A DNA stretch of 64,000 nt from Aspergillus flavus (Eukaryota > Ascomycota > Eurotiomycetes > Eurotiales > Aspergillaceae): positions 3,968,001 to 4,032,000 of the forward strand of contig NC_092406.1 in NCBI RefSeq assembly GCF_009017415.1. The letters are read 5' to 3'. Shown here piece by piece: positions 10,382 to 21,788 of the stretch (the stretch's first letter is position 1; every line of letters begins with the position of its first letter). Both the position numbers and the translations under genes were made by a program. The notes beneath the pieces were generated by a model. That model made no database searches, had not been told where the DNA came from, and saw only the letters and a list, made by a program, of their open reading frames with translations.

Positions 10382-12152
10382 TTAGACGTTGTTGCGCAGG
10401 AGAAAGCCACCGTACTGCAGCTTTTGGAAAACCCCCTCAGGGTCGTACTTGGCTGCAGCCTCCTGCATCCTCTTGATGTTCTCAGCCCCGTAACTGCCCA
10501 GAACCCGCTGAGAGGCCATGGAAAAGCTCATACACTTGAAGTCTAGTAGAAGTCCCGCTTCTCTGGCCAGAGAGTGCACCGTTTCGGACATTTTATTCAC
10601 TGCCTGTTGCGCCACGGCGTCGTCGCTACCCTCCTGGGGCCACTCACAGGTGAAAACCCACCCTACGAATTGATATCACGGTTAGCGTTGTCGTACACCT
10701 GGAGTTGACCATCTGACTCAAGACGATGGGTGTCATTGTGATGGAGAACGCAAATCTGAACGTACAGCACTGTGGAATGCTCTCGTGTCCCATGATATTC
10801 TCTCCGCGATCCTTTCCTGCCTCCACACCAGCCTTGCCCATGGGCTGGATGGTATAATGCAGTACGCAGCCAGCCGGAAGGGTCTTGCAGACCTCAGTCC
10901 AGGACTTGTAGACTTCTTCGTAGAGTTCTTGCGAAGCCTGGGTGGTGACCGAGCAAACTGCTCGCCTATCGCGTGTTAGTGACTAGCTGGGCGCTCTTTT
11001 AACTTTGTCTGCACTCACTTCTGGGAGACCTGGGCATCCTATGGCTTGGGCCAGCGATAGGAGCGTGCCATTTGTGGTGGGGAGAGCCGTCGTCACCAGG
11101 CTTTTAAGATTATAGAAAGACTCAAAAGCAGAAGGTGGCTCTGCTGGGGTGTCTCCATAGAGCAAGCCCACAGCAACAAAGTTTGGTGAACAACCCAGTT
11201 TTGGGGTCATCTTCCATGGCCTTCTGAACGGCAACTGTTGCCTTGTTGATCTCAACATGGTCGTCTGGGCTGTAGAGGTTGATTGTGTATTGGACGTTGA
11301 TCAGAGGATGGGTCTCGAGGTCGAAACGCGTGACGATGCCTGTTGAATGCGTTAGGGGCCTCCTCGAGTTTGTCCCAGCTCGAAGTTCAAGTGAAACCAT
11401 AAAAAGGCATGTTACATACTATAGTTGGAGCCACCACCCTTCAGAACGCGATGGAGATTGGCGTTTTCATTCGCGTTTGCATTAATCAGTCTTCCATCGG
11501 CCAACAGGACCTGGAGAGCTTGATTATGAGTACTGCAGGAAAGCATATTGTGTATCCAAAACAGAAAGCAGCCACCCTAACCTCAAAGTTTCTCACGCCA
11601 TCTGCTCCAAGCCCGTGAAGATTGGGCAAAACCCCCATGCCCCCTGTTGGTGCCTGTTAGGTTCCAAGCCCCAAGAACATCCTCTTCAGAATGATCGTAG
11701 ACTCTCACCTCCGAGAAGGAAGCCTCCTAGTCCGACCTGCTGGTCTCGACCTCCGATAGCTGACAGCTTCTGCTCTTCCAGCCAGGCATACACCTCGCCC
11801 AGGTATTTCCCGATCCAGCTCGAGCGACTCCATCCGATGTCAGCTCCTTAGACTGAAACTGACGGATATCAAGAACGATGGCAGTCTCATCTGCACTACT
11901 GAAACCAGCGTTGGGGTTGTGACCGGTCTTGCGAATCGCAAACTTAGATCCTGTCTTCTTGACAATAGCCAGTGCTTCAGTGAGCTCTTGTACATTGCTC
12001 AGGTAGACATATCCGGCAGCTGGGGTCCAGCACGTCTGAGACCAAGGGCGTGTCACAGCTCCTTGGTACTTCGGCTTAACCTCTGGGGTCACCACTTTAC
12101 CAGGCAAGGCAGTCCTAAACTGATCAACCGCAGCCGCCGTGCCGAGTGCCAT
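10382..12152 (-). pseudogene. berberine-bridge-type FAD oxidoreductase, frameshifted
   Basis: Hand-splicing recovers most of a secondary-metabolism-type FAD-linked oxidoreductase (FAD_binding_4 plus C-terminal BBE domain). The pieces in order are: an N-terminal FAD domain with KFAIRKTGHNPNAGFSSAD and the LDIRQFQSKEL segment; the GGRDQQVGLGGFLLGG flavin loop; GMGVLPNLHGLGADGVRNFE; LHRVLKGGGSNY; GIVTRFDLETHPL; WVFTCEWPQEG; and the terminal YDPEGVFQKLQYGGFLL. Several normal introns separate them. Two breaks are not introns. Near 11798-11800 one G is missing from a run that should read NTWGEV. Near 11187-11192 the frame shifts between the GLF and NFVAVGLLYGD segments. The rest is well preserved, so decay looks recent, or the breaks are assembly errors. 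No signal peptide is evident at the chosen ATG. No biosynthetic cluster partner is adjacent. Confidence 0.75.
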
Positions 12153-13247
12153 GATAAGTAGTCAATTTTGTTTGCCTGCTTTGAGTTGAGAGAAAGTGAA
12201 CTGACGCCGGCTTGTTGAAGGGCAGTCACGGACTTAAATAGCAGAATGGAATGATTGCGTTGCAACAAAAAACTATGCTTGTAGATTGGTCAGCACTAAC
12301 AATACTAACTTCATATCGGGATCAGTTGTCAGATTTTAGCCCAGTAGTACCAGCCTTTCATAGCTCACCCAGGCCAACGCAGCCTTGTGTTGGCCTTATA
12401 ACTTAAATATCCCATCACGCTACCCCACAATGCGATTACATCCACGTAGCCTCATCCATGATAGTATCAGTACATTCGACTCGATGTTTCAGCAGCCCTC
12501 TGTAGCCATGCTCTTAGGTAGGTAGTAGTAGTTCATCTACCAAAGTGCCTTGTCTGGCGGCGACGTGAAGAGATATATATAAGGACTCAATGTACAGATA
12601 ATAGTGTAAGCAATTCAACCTTTGTTCTGTACAGAGTGTAGCCCTGACTTGTACTCCAGGGGCTCTATGTCCAGTCGATAAGGGATATCCACCGTCGAAG
12701 AATATACAGCTGCAGATACTAGTCGCAAATAAGTCTCAATCCACTACCCGTAGTGGTATATCTCGATGTCTAGAAGAGTGGGTATAGTTTATTAGAAATC
12801 TATGGTTGTTTGCCTGCTGTTTTAGAAAGGTTAGTCAATCATGCTAAGTAGTGGATATATATTCATCGTGCTTTTTGTACTAGACTAGGCATTTGTCCAC
12901 TTGATGTTTCCCCCGATAGCTACGTATATGAACCTTCTTGTAGGCTTTCTGACGCGCGGAACGGTAGTCTAGTGATCTAAACTGGGGAGACTGGCTGTAC
13001 GCGAATTGATAACCTAGAAAATATGCCTACGTTGATATACTACAGCAAATGATTTTCCAAATACAATTGCAATTGGATCTATATCAAGACGAGACTTTTA
13101 ATAAATGACATATTGCGCGCCTCGAACGCCGCCGGCGAATAAGGGAAGAAAGGAAAGCCAAAGACGAAATTTCTATGACATCAAATGGTATCGAAGATGA
13201 AGCATTCAAGTGGTGGGGCTGATTCATGAACGTCGACCGTAGAATGA
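12153..13247. other. intergenic, no gene seen
   Basis: AT-rich DNA without protein-like frames. Its left end is the former promoter of the oxidase pseudogene. Its right end is the 3' flank of nsa2. Confidence 0.5.
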
Positions 13248-14456
13248 TTAAACGAGGAGAACACTAATCCCGAGAGTTAGCAATCCGAACAGTCATAAGG
13301 GTAGACAAGTCTAGGAGAACATACGCATTGACGCATCCGTCGTTTTCAGGGTTCTAGATCGAAGGTTAGCATATGGGATTACCTTTTCAAACAGGTTCCG
13401 GGTATATTTACGTTACTGATCTGTGCGTATTTACCCCATACGACACGTCCACTGGTTGTTACCAGGCCTAGTTCTGAAACGTTCACTTCGACAATCTATG
13501 TTGGGGTTAACAGGCAAACCACCAGGGGAGGGTCAGCAGCAGAACATACCGTTCCCTTGGTCAAAACACCCAGAGAAGTGTACAATGGGTTCTGGGGGTT
13601 CTTCTTAACCGAAATAATGGGTAGTTGAACAGTGACTCCCAGCTCGGGGCTAAGTAGGAACAACCATCAGCAACATTATCCTTGCAAAGGAGGAAAGAAC
13701 ATACTGTGTAACGTTCGCCTTCTTGTAACGCAAACCCATAGGTCTGATGAAACGTTCACGCTTGGGGTTAACTCTGGTGAAGTCATTGCCGACGAAAGTG
13801 GGCTTCGTGATCATTCTCTTCCAGGACTTCTTATGCGTCTTCTTTCCGGTGTTGACAACCTTGAACATCTCCTCCTCACTGATACCCTTGACCTTAGGCA
13901 GAGGCACCGCAAACTTGGCGGCCTGTTCCTTACGCTTATCCTTGATAGCGCTAGAAAGTGCCTTGGCATTGGTGGCCTGGGAACGGTCGAGCAGATACTG
14001 TGGCAAAGGCGTCTTGGATGGTTCGTCGGGCGCGGAAGACTTGACATTCTTCTCCTCCTGCGCCTTGATGCGCTTCCTCATCTGGATCTTCTCGGCATGG
14101 CGCTTCTGCTGGTACAGCTTGGCCCTCAGACCACGCAAGTTCTGGGCATCCTTGGACTGCTGATGGGCTTCACGGGCTTGGCGCTTGCGGACTCGCTCGT
14201 CGTGGTCAAGACGCTTTCCGTGCTGCTTTTGCCAGCGCTCGATATACCTGGAGGTGGTCAGTACATGATGTCGGGGCGACGGGAAACAGTTGACTGAGGC
14301 AGGAGGACGAACTCGTTCTGAGGCTGTAGTTGGAAAGAATGGTTAGATACCAGTATCTATTATCAAAATCCTCCAGAGCCGCGCCCAGATATCTCAGGAC
14401 ATTTTAATGGGCGGCCGAAAAATCTGACCATAGCTGGGGGGTCATAGACGTACCAT
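13248..14456 (-). CDS. nsa2: Nsa2, 60S ribosome biogenesis factor
   Basis: Seven exons splice to 786 bases (261 aa, the same length as yeast Nsa2): 14454-14456, 14313-14323, 13705-14247, 13550-13649, 13412-13495, 13325-13353 and 13248-13263. The protein opens [19 protein letters not shown] and has a basic region. It then carries the family blocks [41 protein letters not shown] and [13 protein letters not shown], and ends [14 protein letters not shown]. Nsa2 belongs to the eS8/Nsa2 superfamily and acts in the nucleolus on pre-60S particles in 27S rRNA processing. The first exon contributes only the start codon, and the second is an 11 base microexon whose donor is GTTCGT. It is divergent from the mitochondrial bL21 gene across a 471 base shared promoter with two CACGTG boxes. 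Confidence 0.93.
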
Positions 14457-14927
14457 GATTAACAGAAACTAACGGGTTGAGGTGATCTAAATATTATCAA
14501 CTCTGTTGGCGGAGATGTAGAAAAAGTTCGATGCACGGATAGAGTGGCTCGGTATCGATAAATCACGTGACAACAGACCGCCATAAACTTCGCTCTTGCA
14601 ACAAGATAACTTCGTATACAGGAAGCCCAGTGGCATACATAAAATTAAAGTAATTTATTTTCTTTTAGAAAGCCAACCCCCAGTTTTATCCCTAACCAGC
14701 GATCTTGGAACCCACTTATCAGTGTCAATCGCCATAGAAAACATTGGCACCAGCCACATCACGTGCCTAACCACATCGGGATCCACTGGAATTTCTCGCG
14801 GCCTCAAGTTCGGACTGATACAAGAACTGTCCACCACGTCCATTGCGGCATTAGTCTTGTCTTTTCCAACCCGGAAAAGCAAGTGCAGGGTTACAAGGAG
14901 GCCAACAATTCTGCAACAGCCACAAAT
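14457..14927. promoter_or_regulatory. bidirectional promoter of nsa2 and bL21m
   Basis: This 471 base gap separates two divergent translation genes. It contains CACGTG at 14564-14569 (108 bases from the nsa2 start) and at 14760-14765 (163 bases from the bL21m start). Shared regulation is an inference from the arrangement. Confidence 0.45.
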
Positions 14928-15644
14928 ATGTTTTCCCGAACGGCGCTCGCAAGAGCCTTCGCACTGCCATTCGAGCAGTCGGCCCGACCTGTCACCACCA
15001 CCTTTGGGGCCTGTCTGCGTCAAGCATCAACGACAGCCACGACCTCGCAATCACACCCTGAGCAGCCCTCAGAACCACTAAGCGCATCACCCCGCGCTCA
15101 GACCAGCACACCCAGCCAACAACCACCCATCTCCACACCGTCGAATACCATCCCAACCAAACTCCCCGTGGCTCCGACCTTCACCTCCCCGTTAAAAGTG
15201 ACCAAATCCCTTCTCGAGAAGTTGCCGTACCTGACGACCCAAAAGCCACATTACATCACTGCTCACCTCCATGACAACCCCTACCTTCTCACGGAAGGTG
15301 ATCACCTCCGTCTCCCTTTCTTGATGCCCAAGGTCAAGCCCGGCGATATCATCCGTTTCAACCGGGCATCTGTTCTGGGATCTCGCGAGTTTACGCTTAA
15401 GGGGGCACCATACATCGATGAGCGGCTATTCGAGTGCCGAGTGCGTGTTATGGGAGTTGATTCGGAGCCATTGAGGGTGAAGGAAAAGACGAAGCGGAGA
15501 CAGAGACATGTGAGACAGGTGCGCAGCAAGCATCGGTATACCCTGCTGAGGGTGATGGATGTCAAGGTGAAGACTGCGGAGGAATTACTGCAGGAGGGTG
15601 CTGTTGTTGTCGAGGATGGGCAGGAGGTGGAAGTCAACGCATAG
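14928..15644 (+). CDS. mitochondrial large-subunit ribosomal protein bL21m
   Basis: A 238 aa protein without introns. I start at the ATG at 14928 (MFSRTALARAFALPF) because it begins an arginine-rich, acid-poor amphipathic presequence. The open frame extends 55 codons further upstream, but that part overlaps the promoter and does not look like protein. After a low-complexity Ser/Thr/Pro linker, residues about 105-235 carry the L21 fold: HYITAHLHDNPYLLTEGDHLRLP, the GDIIRFNRASVLGSREFTLKG strand block, and the basic KTKRRQRHVRQVRSKHRYTLLRV tail. The family counterpart in yeast is Mrpl49. It is predicted to be a structural component of the 54S mitoribosomal subunit near 23S-like rRNA. It is divergent from nsa2. 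Confidence 0.88.
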   Translation: MFSRTALARAFALPFEQSARPVTTTFGACLRQASTTATTSQSHPEQPSEPLSASPRAQTSTPSQQPPISTPSNTIPTKLPVAPTFTSPLKVTKSLLEKLPYLTTQKPHYITAHLHDNPYLLTEGDHLRLPFLMPKVKPGDIIRFNRASVLGSREFTLKGAPYIDERLFECRVRVMGVDSEPLRVKEKTKRRQRHVRQVRSKHRYTLLRVMDVKVKTAEELLQEGAVVVEDGQEVEVNA

Positions 15645-16074
15645 GTGGGTTCTCCATTCGACGGATACTCGATATGAATAATGGAGGATGAGGAGAGGTA
15701 GCGAAAACACTTGCGTTTGAGTTGGCCACTTCAGGCTACGGCTGGATGGATCACGATGGTCTTTTGGCCTTGTTCTATATCTGTTGATTGGGCATTGAGG
15801 CAGCATGTACAGATAGATTTTTTGCACATTGGGTAGTGCATTGTATTGTATTTTATATTGCAATTTGAATGTTTAACTCGAGCCGAGGACTGTCGTTGCG
15901 ATAGAAGCTGTCCAGCAGTAAGTAGTTTACTATACGTTTCTAGCACCTGTCGCTCCACATTATGAACTAAGGACATCAATTAATCATTACTAGGTCTGAC
16001 GATAACACAATAATATACAAATCTTATACAACCTAACATCATATGTGCAGCCCAAAAAACCAAAGGATATCACA
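15645..16074. other. convergent 3' intergenic
   Basis: This lies between the 3' ends of the bL21m gene and the minus-strand GMC oxidoreductase gene. Only AT-rich sequence is visible. Confidence 0.5.
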
Positions 16075-17961
16075 TTACTGCGCGCTCAAAATCTCGTCTG
16101 CGATTTTCTCTGCAAGAGCGTACACCACCGACTGAGGGTGTCCTGGCGGTAGAAAAGGAAAGCTACTTGCATCGACGACACGCAGACCTTGTACACCGTA
16201 TACCCGGGCATTACTATCCAGAACTGCCATGGGATCCTCCTTTTGGCCCATCTTGCAGGTGCTCGAGGCATGGTAGACAGTCGTTGAAGTGTGGCTGATG
16301 AACTCGCGAATTTGCTCATCCGTCGTGACATTGGTCCCGGGGTAGTACTCTACCGGATCGGCAACCCCTAATTCAGCGAGCTTCTCCCATACCTGACGAC
16401 CGCGTTTAAACCCCTGGATGGCTAGCTCCATGTCCGTGGGATTCACGTACCACTGGGGATCAACGACGGGCAGGGTTTTCATATCTGGTCCTGCCAGGGA
16501 GACTGTTCCGCGAGATTGCGGTGCGACAAGAGCTGTGGCGATAGTGCCGTAGTTATAACCGTCTGCGGGATCGACAGTCTGCCTGTTGGTGCCGTCGCCA
16601 AGGTAAGCAGCGACGGTAAGCCATTCGAGTTCAGGCCAGTCGCTTGGAACAGCAGAGAGGGCTTGGATTGACTGATTTGATAGCTGGGAACGGTATGGCT
16701 CCGGGAGCTTCTCCCAACCATAGTAACTGGATGAAAAGATAGAGAGCGGACCTGAGGCATTCTGGAGGTATTGCTGCGCGAATTGTTCTGCTAGCGTTTC
16801 ATTGCCGAACGCAGAGGCGGTTTGAACATTCACACGATGCGAAGACCCAAACATCATGTGGTCTTGCATGTTCTTACCGACGCCTGGTAGGTTGCTAATG
16901 CAAGGGATACCGAATTCGGAGAATTCATCGCATGGACCGATTCCAGACACCATCAATAGCTGAGGAGATTGAAGCGCTCCTGCAGATAGGATCACTTCTT
17001 TGCGAGCGGACAACGTGAAATTGACTGGTCTGGTGCCAAACGTCCCGCCTGTTGAGACTTGAACACCGGTAGCGACATTGTTTGAATCAAAGAGAATCTT
17101 TTGTCCCAAAGTGTTCTTGTACACTACCAAATCCGAGCCGTCATTGAGGGCCGCTTGCAGGAAGCTGGACTCGGACGACGAACGGTGTGCATTTTTAGGG
17201 TTAATCGTTGACGTCGCATACGCAGATCCCAATAGCTTGCCACTATTGAACCCATCAATTTGGTCCATGCCAAGGCCAACAAACGCTTTGCGCGCATAAG
17301 TGCCAAACTGATCGACTTCATTGCTAAACGATATCTCAAGAGGCCCCCCAGAAGGGCTGAAAGCGTCTATGGCCTGAGTATTGGACATATCGGTATAGGC
17401 AGCTTGATTGGGAGGCGTATAGTGACCAGACTTCTTGAAGAAGGGGAGCATGTTGGCAAAGGTATAGCTCTGGTCACCTACCTCATCTGCCCATTTCTGC
17501 ATGCTGTCTGATGTAGGCCGTTGATACAGCATGAAATTCCTGGCCGAACTGCCTCCGAGGGTCTTCCCACGTGGGTAGTGATGGGCGCGATTGCTTGTCC
17601 CCGGCTGTGGCTCAGTGGTGATGCCCCAGTCGACAAGTGGCTGATAGTTTTCGGGAGTCCACCCTGTAAAGTAGGTACAATATCCCGGGACGACAGAAAG
17701 GTTGCCATTGTCGACTTCATAGAATCCGCCGGCCTCCACGACGGCAACACTTTGGTTAGATCCACGCTGGGCTAGGCGGCTGGCAATAGTCAGGCCAGCC
17801 GTTCCACCCCCAACGACCACATAGTCGAAGGTGGCGTCGGCCCCAGGGACCCCGAAGGAACTCCCCAGGAGAGGCCCCGGTTTCTCATAATCGAAGAGGT
17901 TGACCTGAGGGCCAAGTTGTGCATATGCCATGGCTGCAAAGCCCAGGGGGAATAAACGCAT
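16075..17961 (-). CDS. secreted GMC-family flavin oxidoreductase
   Basis: A single 628 aa frame. Residues 1-14 form a short signal peptide (cleavage after AYA). The FAD-binding Rossmann motif VVVGGGTAGLTIASRLA sits near residues 47-63. The GMC signature HYPRGKTLGGSSARNFMLY and the second signature GALQSPQLLMVSGIGP are both present. The catalytic pair is H564 (in YHASSTCKMG) and H608 (in PPGHPQSVVY), 44 residues apart, close to the spacing in glucose oxidase. Several N-x-S/T sites fit secretion. Family members oxidise sugars or alcohols (glucose oxidase and dehydrogenase, aryl-alcohol oxidase) or act in secondary metabolism such as versicolorin B synthase. The substrate cannot be told from sequence. 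The gene is intact and intronless. No cluster partner is obvious next to it. Confidence 0.88.
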   Translation of the reverse strand: MRLFPLGFAAMAYAQLGPQVNLFDYEKPGPLLGSSFGVPGADATFDYVVVGGGTAGLTIASRLAQRGSNQSVAVVEAGGFYEVDNGNLSVVPGYCTYFTGWTPENYQPLVDWGITTEPQPGTSNRAHHYPRGKTLGGSSARNFMLYQRPTSDSMQKWADEVGDQSYTFANMLPFFKKSGHYTPPNQAAYTDMSNTQAIDAFSPSGGPLEISFSNEVDQFGTYARKAFVGLGMDQIDGFNSGKLLGSAYATSTINPKNAHRSSSESSFLQAALNDGSDLVVYKNTLGQKILFDSNNVATGVQVSTGGTFGTRPVNFTLSARKEVILSAGALQSPQLLMVSGIGPCDEFSEFGIPCISNLPGVGKNMQDHMMFGSSHRVNVQTASAFGNETLAEQFAQQYLQNASGPLSIFSSSYYGWEKLPEPYRSQLSNQSIQALSAVPSDWPELEWLTVAAYLGDGTNRQTVDPADGYNYGTIATALVAPQSRGTVSLAGPDMKTLPVVDPQWYVNPTDMELAIQGFKRGRQVWEKLAELGVADPVEYYPGTNVTTDEQIREFISHTSTTVYHASSTCKMGQKEDPMAVLDSNARVYGVQGLRVVDASSFPFLPPGHPQSVVYALAEKIADEILSAQ

Positions 17962-19038
17962 TGTGATGAAACGAGGATATCGGGCCCGTCCAAAGAAATC
18001 AAAGACTTGCCAGATGATTGAGAATGCCTGACGGACGTAAGGGAGGAATGCTCTGTAGAAATACCCTCACATTTGGATAATCCCGGACAAGCCCCAGTCT
18101 TCCCATTCTAGAGCCGTTTTAGGCCCAAGCATACAATGTTCTATATAAACTTTCATCCATCCTGTCCGCCACTGAATAATAATGCAAGGGTCTGTTATAT
18201 TCCGGCTGGAGCAGCTACCTGAAGAATCGTAAGATTATAAATGGCACATGCTCCTTCATGCAGTCATGCTGACGGTATATATATAGAGATATCAATAAAT
18301 AGCATTGCGTTTCACAATGTGAGACTGGCACAGCCGTCGACCAGTCAGGTTTAATATCTAAAGGATAAGTTCTTTTTCCTCGTGAAAGGATAGAAGTCAC
18401 GGTGGTAGTGGCCCCCATTAACAGAGGTTGAGGAAACGTCAGCTTGTAAGATACAATTATTGATAGTCAGCTCGATAGTTTATGCAGGCTGAATTAGTGG
18501 CAGTTGAGTAATTGCGCGTCGTTAGTGAGGATTGATTCATAGTGGAGGAGGAATTGAGTTTTGAGGCTGACGGATCACATCGGGAAAGGATTTAGGGCTC
18601 GTCTGCAATTGCGGTGAGAGAGCAAAGAGACCCATAAAAATCCTTCTTCACGGATGTGGGAATAGTCCAAACTTTGGTCTTCTGTCGTTTCTTTCAAGTC
18701 TAATTCTATAGACCTCATAGTGTCGAACCTTGTTGTCTTGGGGTGACACAACTTGGAGGAACACACGGCACATTCTCCTTTGTTCTGAACGCCTTCGTTT
18801 ACTAATTTCCGCTCTGACATTGGAAGAAGAAGAAGAAGGGAAGCACGCTTCGTCAAGTGACCATTTGGTCATTTCGATGGCGCTAATCCGTCGATAGTCT
18901 TCGACCGGAGAATTAGTTATCACATCAATGTTCTACCTGGGTCCAGATCCAGGACCAAAGTTGGGGCAATCGCACTACTTTGACGCTTGCATTGGAATAC
19001 TTTCAACCTACGTCTAGTGACCACATATCGAAATACTC
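17962..19038. other. intergenic, no gene seen
   Basis: This is the promoter side of the GMC gene and the 3' flank of the DUF1338 gene. A 91-codon minus-strand frame at 18648-18923 has no recognisable features and is not called. Confidence 0.45.
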
Positions 19039-20445
19039 TTACTCTAGAATCACATTCAATCCCAGTTGCCTCCGACAGTTCTCCAAGCTGTTTTGTTGTA
19101 TTTGTGCATAGAGATGGAACTCATCCATTATAGACGTCCCCAGCATACGCTGAAATCCATCCAGGTCCGCTTCAGCTTCCATGACCAGCTGTTTTGATTG
19201 GGACGTGTTTCCTAAGTTTGAATTGAAGATACCCCCGGCTGACAAGGGTAGAAAGTCCTCATATGTGATAGGCTCATACTCGATGATACTATTCTCCAGT
19301 AGCTGTTGCAAGGTCATATCACCCCCTTGCAGATCGAGCCCCGGGGGCTTTTGACCGTGTGGCGATAAATGGTAACAAAAGTACGCCAGTTGCTGAGACT
19401 GCAACTGAGCCATATCGTCCGGGAAATCCTTAAAATGTTGCACCAGGAGGCTTTCATATTCAGAAATACCGATATCTCTCTCAGTTGACTCAATATTGAC
19501 CCGTGACAAAATTCTGTCATAGAGTTGGCGACCCTTCCGCGTCAATGCGTATCCGCGCTGCTCAACCTCTCCAAACCGAGCCGTGTGTGAACCTTTCACA
19601 TAAGCATCATGGGCTTCTCGGAAGTAAACAGTTTCCTCCAATGCTTTGAAGCTAGTCTGACGGAGCAAGATCGGGCATTGCCGTCGTGGGGGACCTTCAA
19701 TCCGTTCCTTTGCCGGCATGCCATGGTCCTGCATCATTTTCTGCACTAGATCGATATCGACCGTCCGCGGTGTGAGATGGTTAATATGGCAACTGGGAAA
19801 GGAAACAACATCCGCAATCAGTGGATGCTCAGCCTTTAGAATCTGATATTCCTCCATCGTCACAGTCGCCCTGGAATGCCACCGGAACGTCTCCAGCCCT
19901 TCCACAATAAACTCTTTGCACTCCGTCGAACTAAGCTGACCTTGCTTTTCGGCCAACTCAATAAGAGCGACTAGCCGATCTGTAAAAATATTCCTTTGTC
20001 GTAGAGCTCTTTGTGCCAACTCTTGGGTCTTCTCCGTCAACAACTCCATACGTAGAACCGTCGTGAACACCCGAAACGGATGTCTGGATAATGCTTCCTT
20101 TGTCCAGGGACGAAACGCAGTAGCATGCATTGGGAATCCGGCAGCACTCAGATCGTAATATCCCACAGGGAACATGCCCATGATTGCAAACATCCGTCGA
20201 ATAGTCGAGAGCTCGTATGCGGTACCCAGCCGGATAGCCCCATGTCTTTCGACTCGGTTTCGCGACGGCAGTATCTCATCCGGATCAAACACCTCGGTTC
20301 CTTGTTCGTGGCGGGCGTTGATTGCTTCGGCATCTGCCTTCCAGACAAGATCCACTAGATCCCCGTAGAGGGGGACCTCGCTCTTGTACATTTCAGAAAG
20401 TGCATGGCAGAATTGGGCCCTGAGGACGTCTTGATCCCACCCCAT
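19039..20445 (-). CDS. DUF1338 protein, 2-oxoadipate dioxygenase/decarboxylase type
   Basis: A single 468 aa frame, full length for the family. Conserved blocks are ERHGAIRLGT (H68, R72), SFPSCHINHLTPRTVDID (H220/H223) and FGEVEQRGYALTRKG (E293/E295). In characterised bacterial members (HglS/YdcJ) two histidines and a glutamate hold Fe(II), and an arginine binds substrate. The enzyme converts 2-oxoadipate to D-2-hydroxyglutarate in lysine catabolism. Mapping of the metal ligands here is by family memory and not by alignment. No targeting peptide is evident, so a cytosolic location is likely. The gene is divergent from the Zn2Cys6 regulator at 21789, across 1.3 kb. Confidence 0.8.
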   Translation of the reverse strand: MGWDQDVLRAQFCHALSEMYKSEVPLYGDLVDLVWKADAEAINARHEQGTEVFDPDEILPSRNRVERHGAIRLGTAYELSTIRRMFAIMGMFPVGYYDLSAAGFPMHATAFRPWTKEALSRHPFRVFTTVLRMELLTEKTQELAQRALRQRNIFTDRLVALIELAEKQGQLSSTECKEFIVEGLETFRWHSRATVTMEEYQILKAEHPLIADVVSFPSCHINHLTPRTVDIDLVQKMMQDHGMPAKERIEGPPRRQCPILLRQTSFKALEETVYFREAHDAYVKGSHTARFGEVEQRGYALTRKGRQLYDRILSRVNIESTERDIGISEYESLLVQHFKDFPDDMAQLQSQQLAYFCYHLSPHGQKPPGLDLQGGDMTLQQLLENSIIEYEPITYEDFLPLSAGGIFNSNLGNTSQSKQLVMEAEADLDGFQRMLGTSIMDEFHLYAQIQQNSLENCRRQLGLNVILE

Positions 20446-21788
20446 TGTAGATTAATAATTGGATAACGCAGCTATAATCAAACTAACAGCAAGAGATAGG
20501 GATATATCTCTTGAGATTAAATAGGATACAACAAGCGATTAGGTATTGACGCCTTATAAATAGTACTCATACTCCGCACTACTTACTGGTTCGATAAGAG
20601 TAGTCTATCATCTGACAAGCTTACCATCTACACCACCAACGGCGTCATCGCCTGTAGTCGTGCATTTCCGCCCTATCCGTCGGAACTCGGATATCATCCG
20701 ACACTATCTCCCACGCTTATTCTCGGAATTGAACGACCTGTTAGGTAATATCTGAGAGTTAGACTATATCTATACGAAGTACATTTCAAGAATTTGGCCC
20801 TAGAAGAGGGGAGATGTGGGGAAAGAGTCTTGTGTCGGGGAAACTTGCCCATGTCGAATCTGGATATCCGCCTTTTGAGTTCGCCTTCCTAATTAGGTGA
20901 ATTATAGACAGAATCTGGTCTGCTTTAGGCAGGTTGTCAGTAGATTCAGCAAGTAGGGCTTTCCAATTAGTCGAATGAGGTGTCCGATTAGTTATCGCTA
21001 AGTTATCTACTCAATTCAATAAATACAGCATCCCGACGGATAAGATATGGACGGTTCAAATGCCTTATCAGTCCAGCGAAAATGATAATGCCAATATGTC
21101 AAGATACATACATGTACCACTGCTGACCTTCTGCGTCTTTAATGATACATCTTCACGTTAAGCTTATTGTGTGCTTTCTATTGGCTTTATAAATGTCTTT
21201 TGATTCATAACGAAGCGTCTACACAGACCTTATATAATGCCGGTATCAGCTTTGATGTCATACCACAGAATCAACATAGTTTGTTGTCACTGGGTTCATA
21301 CCGACAGCCGACCGATTACTTCAGAGACATCGCCTCATGGTATTGGTTCAATGCACCATTCGTAGGTTGAGGGCATGTCCAAGTTATACTATTTGAACAA
21401 CCTCCTCGAAAATCACCACCTGTCTGACCCTTTGATAGCCAAGAGCTGATATATGACGTTAACCGAGCCGACTAGGTCGTCCAATAGTGCGTGCTAAGGT
21501 GCAGAACATAACTGTACTTGCTCAGGAAGCACTACTGTGGTCGATGGCTATACCTGAAGGCTGGCTAGATTCTCCAGGTTATAGATATGAATATTTGAAA
21601 GGCAACCCCGGACCCATCGTACCCCGGATAAATAGCTACCAAGTGTATGAGTAGAGCTTCTATGACTGTCGGGTGGCGATAGGGGTCGGCGGGTAAATTT
21701 AATTTAAATTAGATTCCAGGTTAGTGTGGAGCCCGTTTGATTATCTCAAGCACCCACCACTTAATGAAAATCTCGCCCAGCGGACTGG
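20446..21788. other. divergent intergenic between DUF1338 gene and regulator
   Basis: A 1.3 kb AT-rich region that should hold both promoters. I saw no protein-like frame and no repeat. Confidence 0.45.

Noticed and set aside
13632..14297. 221-codon plus-strand frame antisense to nsa2
   Set aside because: It is the complement of the conserved Nsa2 coding sequence. Leu-rich antisense frames are common over basic proteins.
14763..14927. 55-codon upstream extension of the bL21m frame
   Set aside because: The extension lies in the shared promoter over a CACGTG box, and the downstream ATG starts a good mitochondrial presequence.
18575..18923. 91-93 codon minus-strand frames between the GMC and DUF1338 genes
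   Set aside because: Low-complexity Ser/Arg content, no motif, and two overlapping frames of equal quality.
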